A stretch of 64,000 nt of DNA from Indolivaga capnocytophagoides DSM 22835 (lineage in GTDB: Bacteria > Bacteroidota > Bacteroidia > Bacteroidales > Dysgonomonadaceae): positions 1 through 64,000 of the forward strand of contig NZ_AUFL01000021.1 in assembly GCF_000426485.1 (NCBI RefSeq), read 5' to 3'. The number at the start of each line of letters is the position of its first letter. Within the stretch, counting starts at the first letter, position 1. Shown one piece after another: positions 28,337 through 35,880 of the stretch. A model generated the notes under the pieces. The model was not told where the DNA came from and did not search any database. It was given only the letters and a program-made list of their open reading frames with translations. The position numbers and the translations under genes are program-made.

Positions 28337-28365
28337 AAAAAGCATAAGGAAAACCCTATGCTTTT
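28337..28365. terminator. Intrinsic terminator of the M23 gene
   Basis: AAAAGCATA and TATGCTTTT form a stem closed by GG/CC, with A- and T-runs on either side, 25 bases beyond the stop of the minus-strand peptidase gene. Confidence 0.78.
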
Positions 28366-28389
28366 CTGTATGTTAGTATTTTCGATGTA

Positions 28390-29364
28390 TCACGAAACGC
28401 GCAATGTTTTGCCTAAACGAAGAGTCTCTGTTTTCGACATATTATTCAGAGAACACAACTTACTGATAGATAAACCATGCTGTCTGGCAATCTTACCAAG
28501 TGTATCTCCTTTCTTTATCCGATAATACGAAACTGTTCCTGTTGCGTATTTGTTTGTGCTGTTCGCAGAGGAACGGCTTGTATTCGCTGCTTTGAAGTTA
28601 CGTCCGGGTCTTCCCAACGAATTAGTAACGACCAGATATTTATCCTTATGGCAGGTTTTATTTTCAAAGTCTATTACATCTATCGGATCGATAGAACGAC
28701 CTAAGAAACGCAGTTCAAAGTGAAGATGCGATCCGGTTGAACGCCCAGTGTTACCACCCAAAGCGATAGGATCTCCCGATTTAACGACATCATTATCCGA
28801 AACCAAAAATTTCGAAAGGTGACCGTAAACCGTTTCCAATCCATTTGGATGACGGATTACGACATAATTACCATATCCTCTTCTTTCGTACTCACAAACA
28901 CGTATCTTTCCGTCGAAAGCAGCATAGATTGTATCGCCGATCTGAACTTTCAGGTCAATTCCATGGTGCATTCTTCTGCCTCTGTGTCCGTAATTTGAAG
29001 TGGTATAACCCATTGTGGGCATTGTGAAGTTTGAAAGGTCGACTGTGTACGTCGAGGGGATGTCGTCTAATGAACCGTATATATTCACATAACGGTTATT
29101 CCAGATACTGCCGTATAGGTCATCAGATGGGATTTCATCTGCATCCATAATACGTTCTTCTTGCGCCTCTTTGATTAGTGATAAATCTCGCTTAATTTTT
29201 ATACCGTCCGCGTAGAGGTCATTCGACGGTTTGCTGTGCCTTTGTTTGTAGTTTAGCTCCACTCTTGCTGCATCGTCTTTGTGTTCTTTGGTCTGCGCAA
29301 AAGAGCACAAAGGGATAAATAGCATTGTAGCTAAAGTACAGACTTTGATTGTTTTCAAACTCAC
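28390..29364 (-). CDS. M23 metallopeptidase with C-terminal LysM
   Basis: A 324-residue exported cell-wall endopeptidase. A signal peptide ends near CSFAQT (residue 24). The M23 lysostaphin-like domain spans about 115-235, with the zinc motif H133xxxD137 and the H213xH215 pair (GSHLHFELR). A LysM peptidoglycan-binding repeat occupies about 282-324. It likely cleaves stem-peptide cross-links, or regulates wall hydrolysis in the periplasm. The start codon is GTG. Lies 29 bases downstream of ndk and may be co-transcribed. A terminator follows. Confidence 0.9.
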   Translation of the reverse strand: MSLKTIKVCTLATMLFIPLCSFAQTKEHKDDAARVELNYKQRHSKPSNDLYADGIKIKRDLSLIKEAQEERIMDADEIPSDDLYGSIWNNRYVNIYGSLDDIPSTYTVDLSNFTMPTMGYTTSNYGHRGRRMHHGIDLKVQIGDTIYAAFDGKIRVCEYERRGYGNYVVIRHPNGLETVYGHLSKFLVSDNDVVKSGDPIALGGNTGRSTGSHLHFELRFLGRSIDPIDVIDFENKTCHKDKYLVVTNSLGRPGRNFKAANTSRSSANSTNKYATGTVSYYRIKKGDTLGKIARQHGLSISKLCSLNNMSKTETLRLGKTLRVS

Positions 29365-29393
29365 GTTAAATAACTTTTTGATTATATACTGAA

Positions 29394-29855
29394 TTATACT
29401 TCATCATTTGAATATAAGAATGATAATACAGCCTTCTTATATGCAAAGATTTCATTTTCTTCAAAGAATCTGGAAAGCTCAACTTCTGCCGCTTCGACCG
29501 AATCGGATGCATGCACAATATTTTCCTGGAAAGAGATTGAGTAATCTCCCCTGATAGTGCCTGCTGCTGCTTCCCGTCCATTTGTTTTTCCAACCAGAGC
29601 CCTTACTACCGATACAGCGTCAATACCTTCCCAGCATTGTACTATAACCGGCGATGCCATCATGGAATTTTTTACTCTTTGGAAAAACGGTTTATCCTTC
29701 AGATGCGCATAATGTTCATTCAGAATCGCATCGTCCAGCTGTATCATCTTCGTCCCTGCCAGTATTAAACCTTTGCGCTCGAACCGTGAGGTTACTTCTC
29801 CTATCAGTCCTCTCTGCATCGCAGAAGGCTTTAATATAACAAGGGTCTTCTCCAT
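29394..29855 (-). CDS. ndk: Nucleoside diphosphate kinase
   Basis: A 153-residue kinase that transfers the gamma phosphate of ATP to NDPs. The phospho-accepting His115 is in NIVHASDS, and the KPSAMQRGLIGEV motif (9-21) is characteristic. Length is slightly above the minimal 140 residues, owing to a longer C-terminal tail. A good promoter (TTG-21-TATCTTTG) lies 55 bases upstream. Confidence 0.95.
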   Translation of the reverse strand: MEKTLVILKPSAMQRGLIGEVTSRFERKGLILAGTKMIQLDDAILNEHYAHLKDKPFFQRVKNSMMASPVIVQCWEGIDAVSVVRALVGKTNGREAAAGTIRGDYSISFQENIVHASDSVEAAEVELSRFFEENEIFAYKKAVLSFLYSNDEV

Positions 29856-29909
29856 AAAGTGATACTACGTTTATAAAAAATACTGTTTCTCTCTGAGATG
29901 TGAAATATT

Positions 29910-29941
29910 CAAAGATAACACAATTATTTTGTTAATAACAA
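29910..29941 (-). promoter_or_regulatory. Predicted promoter of ndk
   Basis: On the minus strand TTG (29941-29939) and TATCTTTG (29917-29910) are 21 bases apart, 55 bases before the ATG. Confidence 0.55.
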
Positions 29942-30037
29942 GTGTAAATGTGGTTGTTTTCATGTATTTAACAATGTCTCAAAATTTGACACATCGCTAA
30001 ACGTTTGATTTATAAAAACATAATCAAATTGTCAAAG

Positions 30038-30146
30038 AAACATGTTTTTGAACAGTTCACATACTTAACTATTTTTAAGGTCTTTTCTGTATTATCGCCA
30101 TACAATTAACAATAAAACAAATAGTTACACTAAAAAAAACATGTTT
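30038..30146. repeat. Paired AAACATGTTT palindromes
   Basis: Two identical 10-bp palindromes at 30038-30047 and 30137-30146, 99 bases apart centre to centre, in the gene-free region. They could be operator sites; the second extends to 12 bp (AAAACATGTTTT). Confidence 0.45.
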
Positions 30147-30192
30147 TATAGAATATTTTAGGGCTAAAAAAATCAAAATTCACAATTAGAAA

Positions 30193-30246
30193 AAGATGAG
30201 AAAACAATCATATTTCACAAGAAATATTTCTTCTACTTCTCATCTT
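30193..30246. repeat. Nested inverted repeat
   Basis: AAGATGAGAA (30193-30202) pairs with TTCTCATCTT (30237-30246). Inside lies the perfect palindrome AAGAAATATTTCTT (30219-30232). Together they could fold as a two-tier RNA hairpin or cruciform. Confidence 0.55.
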
Positions 30247-30539
30247 ATATCAGTTATTTTTCCTTTCGAGATTCAACATGATTTTATTAAAATATCTGCT
30301 ATTTCAATATTGCCTCATCGCCTTTCTATATAGATAAAATACAAGTAATAATTTCGCTTACTTCTGAAAGAGAACCCTCTAACACACAGAATACAGATAA
30401 AACTCCAGCAAAGATCAATAGTCTCCAACTGTTAAAACGCATATCACATTAGCATCTTAAATACAATTTGCTCCCCAGGCAATAAATAAGTCTAAAACCT
30501 TAATTGGCAAAAACACGAATAAGTCTATTTAAATTTTAT

Positions 30540-30547
30540 TAGATTTG
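30540..30547 (+). promoter_or_regulatory. Predicted -7 box of the response regulator gene
   Basis: TAGATTTG matches TAnnTTTG, 77 bases before the preferred ATG (30624). No well-placed -33 element. Confidence 0.35.
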
Positions 30548-30623
30548 TAATTTAGTAACAGAAAACACTTAACGTGTTGATAATTGATATGCAAAAGGTT
30601 TGAATCCTTATTCCGATAAAAAA

Positions 30624-31274
30624 ATGAAAGACTTAATTATAGCCGATGCCCAGGATATAACCCGACAGGGATTAAAATCGCTCGTAAGCCAGATTAAAGA
30701 AATTGGAGTTGTACTTGACGCCTCAAATAAACCTCAATTACTCAATATGCTTTCGGAGAACAACGGCTGTATGGTCATTTTAGATTATACATTATCAGAC
30801 TTCGCCTCCATCAATGAGCTCCAGATTCTGCACGAAAGATACCCTCTCGTTACATGGCTGCTCTTTTCGGATGAGCTGAGCGATACTTTTCTGCGAGAAA
30901 TGGTCACTTACAGCTTACCTTTCAGCATTGCCCTTAAATCGAATACATTAGACGAAATAAAGGATGCCATTATCTCAACCTCATTAGGTGATCAGTTTTT
31001 CTGCAAACGGGTCGACAATCATATCAAAACATTAACCCGATCTCTAAGTGATCTGTCCGACAACCATCTTACTGCAACAGAGAAAGAGATATTAAAAGAA
31101 ATAGCCTTAGGCAAAACGACCAAAGAAATAGCGGCAGACCGCAATCTCAGTTTCCATACTGTAATAACCCACCGCAAAAACATCTTCCGCAAATTGGAAG
31201 TCAACAACGTTCACGAAGCGACCAAATACGCTATGCGGGCAGGAATTGTAGATGTTTCGGAATATTACATCTAA
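30624..31274 (+). CDS. LuxR/NarL-type response regulator
   Basis: A 216-residue two-component regulator when started at the ATG; the frame extends eight codons further to a TTG. A receiver domain (1-120) carries the acidic pair near D8/D11 (ADAQD), the phospho-accepting Asp54 (VILDYTL) and Lys105 (ALKSN). A LuxR-type helix-turn-helix (about 145-208: TATEKEILKEIALGKTTKEIA, FHTVITHRKNIFRKL) binds DNA. No histidine kinase gene is adjacent, so it is an orphan here. It follows a long gene-free region with palindromes, which could include its own operators. Converges on queG. Confidence 0.88.
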   Translation: MKDLIIADAQDITRQGLKSLVSQIKEIGVVLDASNKPQLLNMLSENNGCMVILDYTLSDFASINELQILHERYPLVTWLLFSDELSDTFLREMVTYSLPFSIALKSNTLDEIKDAIISTSLGDQFFCKRVDNHIKTLTRSLSDLSDNHLTATEKEILKEIALGKTTKEIAADRNLSFHTVITHRKNIFRKLEVNNVHEATKYAMRAGIVDVSEYYI

Positions 31275-31288
31275 GACAGCATTCTGCA

Positions 31289-32227
31289 CTACAATTTCTT
31301 ATTGTCCGCCAATGCTTTTATATTTCGCATAAGTCCGCTGTATTTTGCACGTTTTACAGCTGACCCTTTAAATATCCGTTGGTAATCTTCGACCTGCATG
31401 TTAGCCATCGAATCATAATCCAGAGACAAGAATTCGGCTTTCGGATTAAATTCTTCTGTCCTGTGAGGTCTAGCATATCTGTTCCAAGGACATACCAGCT
31501 GACAAATGTCACATCCGTACATTCTGTTATTCAACAACGGCTTAATACTCTCTGCAATCTCTCCTTTATTCTCAATAGTCTGATACGATATACACTTATT
31601 AGCATTCAACAAATGAGGTTTTTCAAGCGCATTTGTAGGACAAGCATCAAGGCATCTTGTGCATTTCCCGCACGAAAGACTTAAAGGACTGTCATAATCG
31701 AGTTCCCGATCTATCATAATCTCTCCGAGAAAGAAATACGATCCTTTTTTCGGGATAATTAGTAGTGTATTCTTACCGATAAACCCTAGTCCGGCCTTTA
31801 CTGCCCAATACCGTTCCATCACAGGTGCTGTGTCTGAAAATACCCTACCCTGAACATCAGGAACCAACGTTTTAATAAAGTCGAATAACTGATTGAGTTT
31901 TTCCTTCATTACTTCATGGTAATCCTTACCATAAGCATAAAAGGCAAACTGCGGAGCATCTTCCGCTTGACGTTCTTGTGGATAATAATTGAGAGCAAGA
32001 CTGATTATCGAACGGGCTCCTTCTACAAGTTTTGTCGGATCGATCCTCTTTTCGGTATTACGTGCCAGATAATCCATATCAGCCTGATATCCATCCGCTA
32101 TCCACCTTTCCAGACGGACTTTTTCTTCATTTCCGATTGGTTCGGCACGACAAACTCCGCATGCATCAAATCCGAGACTGAGGGCATGCTCCTTTATTTT
32201 ATCGCTATATGATATTTCAGCACTCAA
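31289..32227 (-). CDS. queG: Epoxyqueuosine reductase
   Basis: A 312-residue cobalamin- and iron-sulfur-dependent enzyme that reduces epoxyqueuosine to queuosine in tRNA. One ferredoxin-type cluster motif uses C186, C189, C192 and C196 (CGKCTRCLDACP). The second uses C212, C239, C242 and C246. Asp132 in SDTAPVMER matches the catalytic acid. It lacks the C-terminal HEAT-like repeats of the E. coli protein, being the short form. The only plausible start is a TTG whose bases overlap the TGA stop of the upstream gene, suggesting translational coupling. Confidence 0.92.
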   Translation of the reverse strand: MSAEISYSDKIKEHALSLGFDACGVCRAEPIGNEEKVRLERWIADGYQADMDYLARNTEKRIDPTKLVEGARSIISLALNYYPQERQAEDAPQFAFYAYGKDYHEVMKEKLNQLFDFIKTLVPDVQGRVFSDTAPVMERYWAVKAGLGFIGKNTLLIIPKKGSYFFLGEIMIDRELDYDSPLSLSCGKCTRCLDACPTNALEKPHLLNANKCISYQTIENKGEIAESIKPLLNNRMYGCDICQLVCPWNRYARPHRTEEFNPKAEFLSLDYDSMANMQVEDYQRIFKGSAVKRAKYSGLMRNIKALADNKKL

Positions 32228-32793
32228 TACTTGGAGATACGTTTAATTCCAAATTTATCATAGGCAGCAGGATCAACACATATCTCTCGTTTAGTGATCT
32301 TATTGCGGAATATAACAAAATCGTAATCTTTAAACGACTTGTTCTTTGTTCTCTTCTGCATATCCTGTCCAAATACAAAAAGCTTACCTTTTACCGGTTG
32401 TGCCTCCCATATTTTTGACAGTTTATACTTATCGATAAGGTAATTTCCCGCAGATGCCGTAAATGCAGCATATCCGGCATTACTTGCCCGACGAAGCAAG
32501 ACAGTCTTATTCGGATCATTCTCGGTCGCTTCGGTCGAATAATCCAAAGCTCGCCCCGTAATTTTGAGCGACAGATCGATGATAGATTCTATATCATCAG
32601 CCGGGTTATCAATATTGTTTTCGATAAATACAGCCAGATTCTTATCCTTCACTTTATAATTCTTCCTTCCCCCGTCTTCTTTATAACCGGTGACTCCTCT
32701 GTAAAGGGTTCCTCTGAATACGAATGCAGCCGCAAGTACGATAACAAGCACTACAAATATGGTAGCTAATTTATTCTTCCTCTTCTTTTTCAT
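32224..32793 (-). CDS. Membrane-anchored hypothetical protein
   Basis: A 189-residue protein when started at the ATG at 32793; an upstream TTG extension would run across the likely promoter. A basic N-terminus KKKRKNK precedes one membrane helix (about residues 9-28). A soluble, probably periplasmic, domain follows, with a central FTASAGNYLIDKYKLSKIW. I do not recognise the family. Its stop overlaps the start of queG, so the two are probably expressed together, but no functional link is evident. Confidence 0.7.
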   Translation of the reverse strand: MKKKRKNKLATIFVVLVIVLAAAFVFRGTLYRGVTGYKEDGGRKNYKVKDKNLAVFIENNIDNPADDIESIIDLSLKITGRALDYSTEATENDPNKTVLLRRASNAGYAAFTASAGNYLIDKYKLSKIWEAQPVKGKLFVFGQDMQKRTKNKSFKDYDFVIFRNKITKREICVDPAAYDKFGIKRISKY

Positions 32794-32815
32794 AACATAG
32801 TTTGAGTTGACGGGG

Positions 32816-32823
32816 CAAATATA
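32816..32823 (-). promoter_or_regulatory. Predicted -7 box of the hypothetical-queG pair
   Basis: CAAATATA on the plus strand reads TATATTTG on the minus strand, 22 bases before the ATG at 32793. This supports that start over the longer frame. Confidence 0.45.
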
Positions 32824-32913
32824 GATAAAGTATATAGAAAAGCGATTCAATATATCAATAATCAGAACTTCTAAGCTTTACCGAAAGAAAGACCAAACAC
32901 TTACTGTTACTAA

Positions 32914-33675
32914 TCATTGTTTCTCCGTCAAATATTTCCAGAAACGTTTCGGCATATGCTGCCGCTGCAATCTCAGGTTGATCCGTTCTTTGATGGTCAT
33001 TGCCTTAAAATAACCCTTCCATAGTTCCTGAAAGAGTTTCTCATCCTCAGCCATAAGGCTCTCGTCAAGTTTTCCGTTCAGCAGATGATTATCATCTTCG
33101 AGTGTTATTTCAGATGCAGTATGCAAGTCATAGAAATACCCGTATCTGCGCTTTGTATCGTATATAACCCACTTCTGATCGGAAAAACGATCAGAAAAAT
33201 GGTTGATCACAATAGGCAGCGCATTATAAACAGGAGCAACGGGAGCAAAGAATATATCGTCGGCAGCCTTCTGAAAACGAACAAACATCTCAAGATAATG
33301 ACCTTCGTGACTCACCTTACGAGCAATCTGATGTAATTCCAACACATCTTTATCTCCAAAATTAGTTTCAATGGAAACCTTACTGTCTATTGTTTTACGC
33401 ATGTAGCGGAACAACAAGTCATCGCAGCCTTCCTCTTCCGACAGCCATGCATAAGTAATCATATTGCAAGCCTGTTTCGATAATTTCTTTTCGAGGGCTG
33501 TCCATACCCTCATCGACTTATCCTCCTGAGTCAATACCGTATAACTGTCTTCCATAAACAACGGGGGAATGTCTCCTTCTCCCAATAACCGATCAGGAAA
33601 AGTCTTGCGGCTATACGCATCGAATACGGCAGTCAGCAATCCCTCAAATGTTTTATCGTAAAAGAATACAAGCAT
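32914..33675 (-). CDS. Putative DNA repair protein (TIGR03915/DUF4130 type)
   Basis: A 253-residue protein of the TIGR03915 type: FFYDKTFEGLLTAVFDAY at the N-terminus, a middle EGHYLEMFVRFQ and the C-terminal pattern MPKRFWKYLTEKQ. The family is found beside the radical SAM protein encoded ten bases upstream, and together they are described as a putative DNA modification or repair pair. No catalytic residues can be named with confidence. The tight spacing supports co-expression. Confidence 0.82.
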   Translation of the reverse strand: MLVFFYDKTFEGLLTAVFDAYSRKTFPDRLLGEGDIPPLFMEDSYTVLTQEDKSMRVWTALEKKLSKQACNMITYAWLSEEEGCDDLLFRYMRKTIDSKVSIETNFGDKDVLELHQIARKVSHEGHYLEMFVRFQKAADDIFFAPVAPVYNALPIVINHFSDRFSDQKWVIYDTKRRYGYFYDLHTASEITLEDDNHLLNGKLDESLMAEDEKLFQELWKGYFKAMTIKERINLRLQRQHMPKRFWKYLTEKQ

Positions 33676-33685
33676 TGATTTTTAC

Positions 33686-34951
33686 TTATTCGGGAAAAAT
33701 GATCTTCATCTGACGGTCATCCTCCCCTTTTCGTTTTTTAGGCTCAGTCAATATTTTTCGAATATAATCGGGTGTGGCCTCATTCACCGTATACATCGGC
33801 AACTCGTTGCAAGTGATAAAGTATTGAGCCTTTTTCATTACTATTCCCATCTTTTTGAGTTGTGATGAATTCAACCTTCCGTATTTGCGTGATGTAACAA
33901 TCAATTTTGCGGATTTAACCCCTATGCCCGGCACACGCAGAATCATCGAATAGTCCGCACGATTAATATCTACAGGAAACATTTCGGGATGCCGTAATGC
34001 CCATGCCAGCTTCGGGTCAATTTCAAGATCAAGATTAGGAAAACGGTCATCAACAATCTCATCAGCCCTAAATTCATAAAAACGCATCAGCCAATCGGCC
34101 TGATACAGACGATTCTCCCTCACCAAAGGAGCACTCGTCAATACAGGAAGCCGTTTATCGTAACTATTGACAGGTATAAATCCCGAATAATACACACGCC
34201 GCATACTTGGCCGTTTGTACAAAAGCGACGACAGACGGAGAATATCCTTATCCGTTTCGCTGGTGGCTCCTACAATCATCTGTGTACTTTGTCCGGCAGG
34301 AACAAATCGGGGTGCAGATCTCATCCGTTTGCGGTCTTCAATACTCTGAAGCATTCCCTGCTGTATAAACCTCATCGGTTGAAAAACACTGATGTGGTCT
34401 TTCTCCGGAGCAAGCAGTTTCAGATTCTGCTCGGTAGGTATTTCGAGGTTTACACTCATACGATCGGCATACAATCCCGCCTCGTTTACCAGTTCCTGAC
34501 TGGCTCCGGGGATACTTTTCATGTGGATGTAGCCATTGAAGCGATGAACAACCCTCAATTCCTTTATAGCACGCACCATACGCTCCATGGTATAATCGGG
34601 ATTACTGATAACACCGGAGCTGAGAAACAACCCTTCGATATAATTACGGCGGTAAAACTCGATAGTCAGTTCCACCAACTCATTTACCGTAAAAGTCGCC
34701 CGTCGTATATCGTTGCTCCTGCGGTTTATACAGTATGCGCAGTCATAGATACAGTTATTAGTCAACATAATCTTTAGCAGCGAAACGCAACGTCCGTCTT
34801 CTGTAAAGCTATGACAAATACCCATGCCCCCTACCGTGTTACCCAAAGTACCCGCCTTATTCTTACGGACGGTACCACTGGAGGAGCACGAAACATCGTA
34901 TTTAGCCGACTCTGCTAAAACTTTAAGTTTCTCTAATACAGCATCATTCAT
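33686..34951 (-). CDS. Putative DNA modification/repair radical SAM protein (TIGR03916 type)
   Basis: A 421-residue radical SAM enzyme when started at the ATG at 34951 (the frame begins three codons earlier at a TTG). The cluster motif CxxxCxxC is C67, C71, C74 (CIYDCAYC). A C-terminal helix-hairpin-helix (LRVPGIGVKSAKLIV) suggests nucleic-acid contact. Partner of the downstream TIGR03915-type gene. Substrate and reaction are not established; DNA or nucleotide chemistry is inferred from the domain pairing. Confidence 0.85.
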   Translation of the reverse strand: MNDAVLEKLKVLAESAKYDVSCSSSGTVRKNKAGTLGNTVGGMGICHSFTEDGRCVSLLKIMLTNNCIYDCAYCINRRSNDIRRATFTVNELVELTIEFYRRNYIEGLFLSSGVISNPDYTMERMVRAIKELRVVHRFNGYIHMKSIPGASQELVNEAGLYADRMSVNLEIPTEQNLKLLAPEKDHISVFQPMRFIQQGMLQSIEDRKRMRSAPRFVPAGQSTQMIVGATSETDKDILRLSSLLYKRPSMRRVYYSGFIPVNSYDKRLPVLTSAPLVRENRLYQADWLMRFYEFRADEIVDDRFPNLDLEIDPKLAWALRHPEMFPVDINRADYSMILRVPGIGVKSAKLIVTSRKYGRLNSSQLKKMGIVMKKAQYFITCNELPMYTVNEATPDYIRKILTEPKKRKGEDDRQMKIIFPE

Positions 34952-35113
34952 GATGTACAAAGAAAGAGATTTTGTTTAAAATAACCCTCCGAAAAAGTCT
35001 TAAAACAATATTTCCTGTTGATAAAGTTTGTGAGTGCTTAAAAATCAGTGAACAGAAAACAACCGATCATAAAAGGTAACAAAGGTCACACCGAATCTGC
35101 ATATTTTTCATTG

Positions 35114-35704
35114 TCATTTTATTACCTCATTATATCGACTGTCCAATGAGGGATCATAAGCATCAGTAGCCGATTTCTGTCCTGCTGCTGCATACTTCCG
35201 CTCGATTTGCTGGCACCTTTCTCTTTTTTCTTCTTCGGTTCCGGAGAAACGGAGTAATTCAATCTGATCCGCTGTTTCCGGGTTAAGTACTGTGATCTCC
35301 CAGGGGCTCGGCATATTCTCTACTTTTTCTTCTATTTCACCTTCTTTTGCCATTGCCATTTTCAGCGTTTTTTCGTCTGCGGAATATTCTTTCATCGTCA
35401 CTGTTTTTCCGGTCAGGTATATTTCGCCGTAATCATCTACGGCATATTTATATCGGGTTGTAGTTACGGTATAGCCATGCTCTAATCTCTGCTTGAGTAT
35501 TTTTCGTGCTTTTTGAGCCAAACGTTCGTCACGTCCCGCACGGGCATCATCTATCATTTCCTTAAAATCGGAATGATTCCGTGCCCACTGATAAAATGTT
35601 TTACGGCTGATGTTGTGCATCATGCAGATTTCCCCCAATGTATACTCGTCTTGTTCGATTGCATCAGCAATCTTCTTTCCTAAATCTTCTGTGTACTTTG
35701 CCAT
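35114..35704 (-). CDS. Phage terminase small-subunit-like protein (orphan)
   Basis: A 196-residue protein. Residues 15-45 form a helix-turn-helix (YTLGEICMMHNISRKTFYQWARN) like the DNA-recognition domain of phage terminase small subunits. A charged helical oligomerisation-like region (about 50-80) and a poorly defined C-terminus follow. No other phage gene (large terminase, portal, capsid, integrase) is nearby; the flanks are housekeeping genes. It may be a phage relic or a domesticated DNA-binding protein. Base composition does not stand out. Confidence 0.65.
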   Translation of the reverse strand: MAKYTEDLGKKIADAIEQDEYTLGEICMMHNISRKTFYQWARNHSDFKEMIDDARAGRDERLAQKARKILKQRLEHGYTVTTTRYKYAVDDYGEIYLTGKTVTMKEYSADEKTLKMAMAKEGEIEEKVENMPSPWEITVLNPETADQIELLRFSGTEEEKRERCQQIERKYAAAGQKSATDAYDPSLDSRYNEVIK

Positions 35705-35824
35705 AATCGAATGTGTTTTTTAAGTATAGATAAAAACACTCGGCAGTCAATGGGTAATAATAGAAAAAAAGGCCCTACAGGCCTCAAATAATCAGTTCTA
35801 ATTTCATGTGTTTGCCCTACAACA

Positions 35825-35843
35825 AAAAGTCCTGAGACCTAAA
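35825..35843 (-). repeat. Degenerate palindromic repeat downstream of rng
   Basis: On the minus strand the sequence reads TTTAGGTCTCAGGACTTTT. A tail resembling the long form (GTTG..GCAA..TTATTTG) runs on towards 35783 with many mismatches. It lies just after the rng terminator. Confidence 0.45.
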
Positions 35844-35877
35844 AAACGGATGCAATATTAAAATTACATCCGTTTTT
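35842..35877 (-). terminator. Intrinsic terminator of rng
   Basis: AAAAACGGATG (35842-35852) pairs perfectly with CATCCGTTTTT (35867-35877), giving a stem of 11 bp with a T-run on the minus-strand exit side, starting three bases beyond the rng stop. Confidence 0.85.
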
Positions 35878-35880
35878 CTA

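Larger units (their letters stand above)
29856..30623. other. Large gene-free region between ndk and the response regulator
   Basis: About 770 bases without a convincing gene. It contains the ndk promoter, two AAACATGTTT palindromes (30038-30047 and 30137-30146) and a TTTGATT/AATCAAA inverted repeat (30004-30010, 30022-30028). A nested hairpin lies at 30193-30246 and a -7 box at 30540. A 45-codon frame from 30197 overlaps the hairpin and looks accidental. A non-coding RNA or a multi-operator control region is possible. Confidence 0.5.

Noticed and set aside
30197-30334. 45-codon plus-strand frame in the gene-free region
   Set aside because: Overlaps the nested hairpin, has no membrane or motif pattern and no promoter at the right distance.
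28187-30340. TTTCTATATAGATAAA seen twice (about 28187 and 30327)
   Set aside because: AT-rich short palindrome, two copies only; not distinguishable from chance without genome counts.
34289-34777. 162-codon plus-strand frame
   Set aside because: Lies entirely antisense to the radical SAM gene, whose motifs are intact; no recognisable domain of its own.
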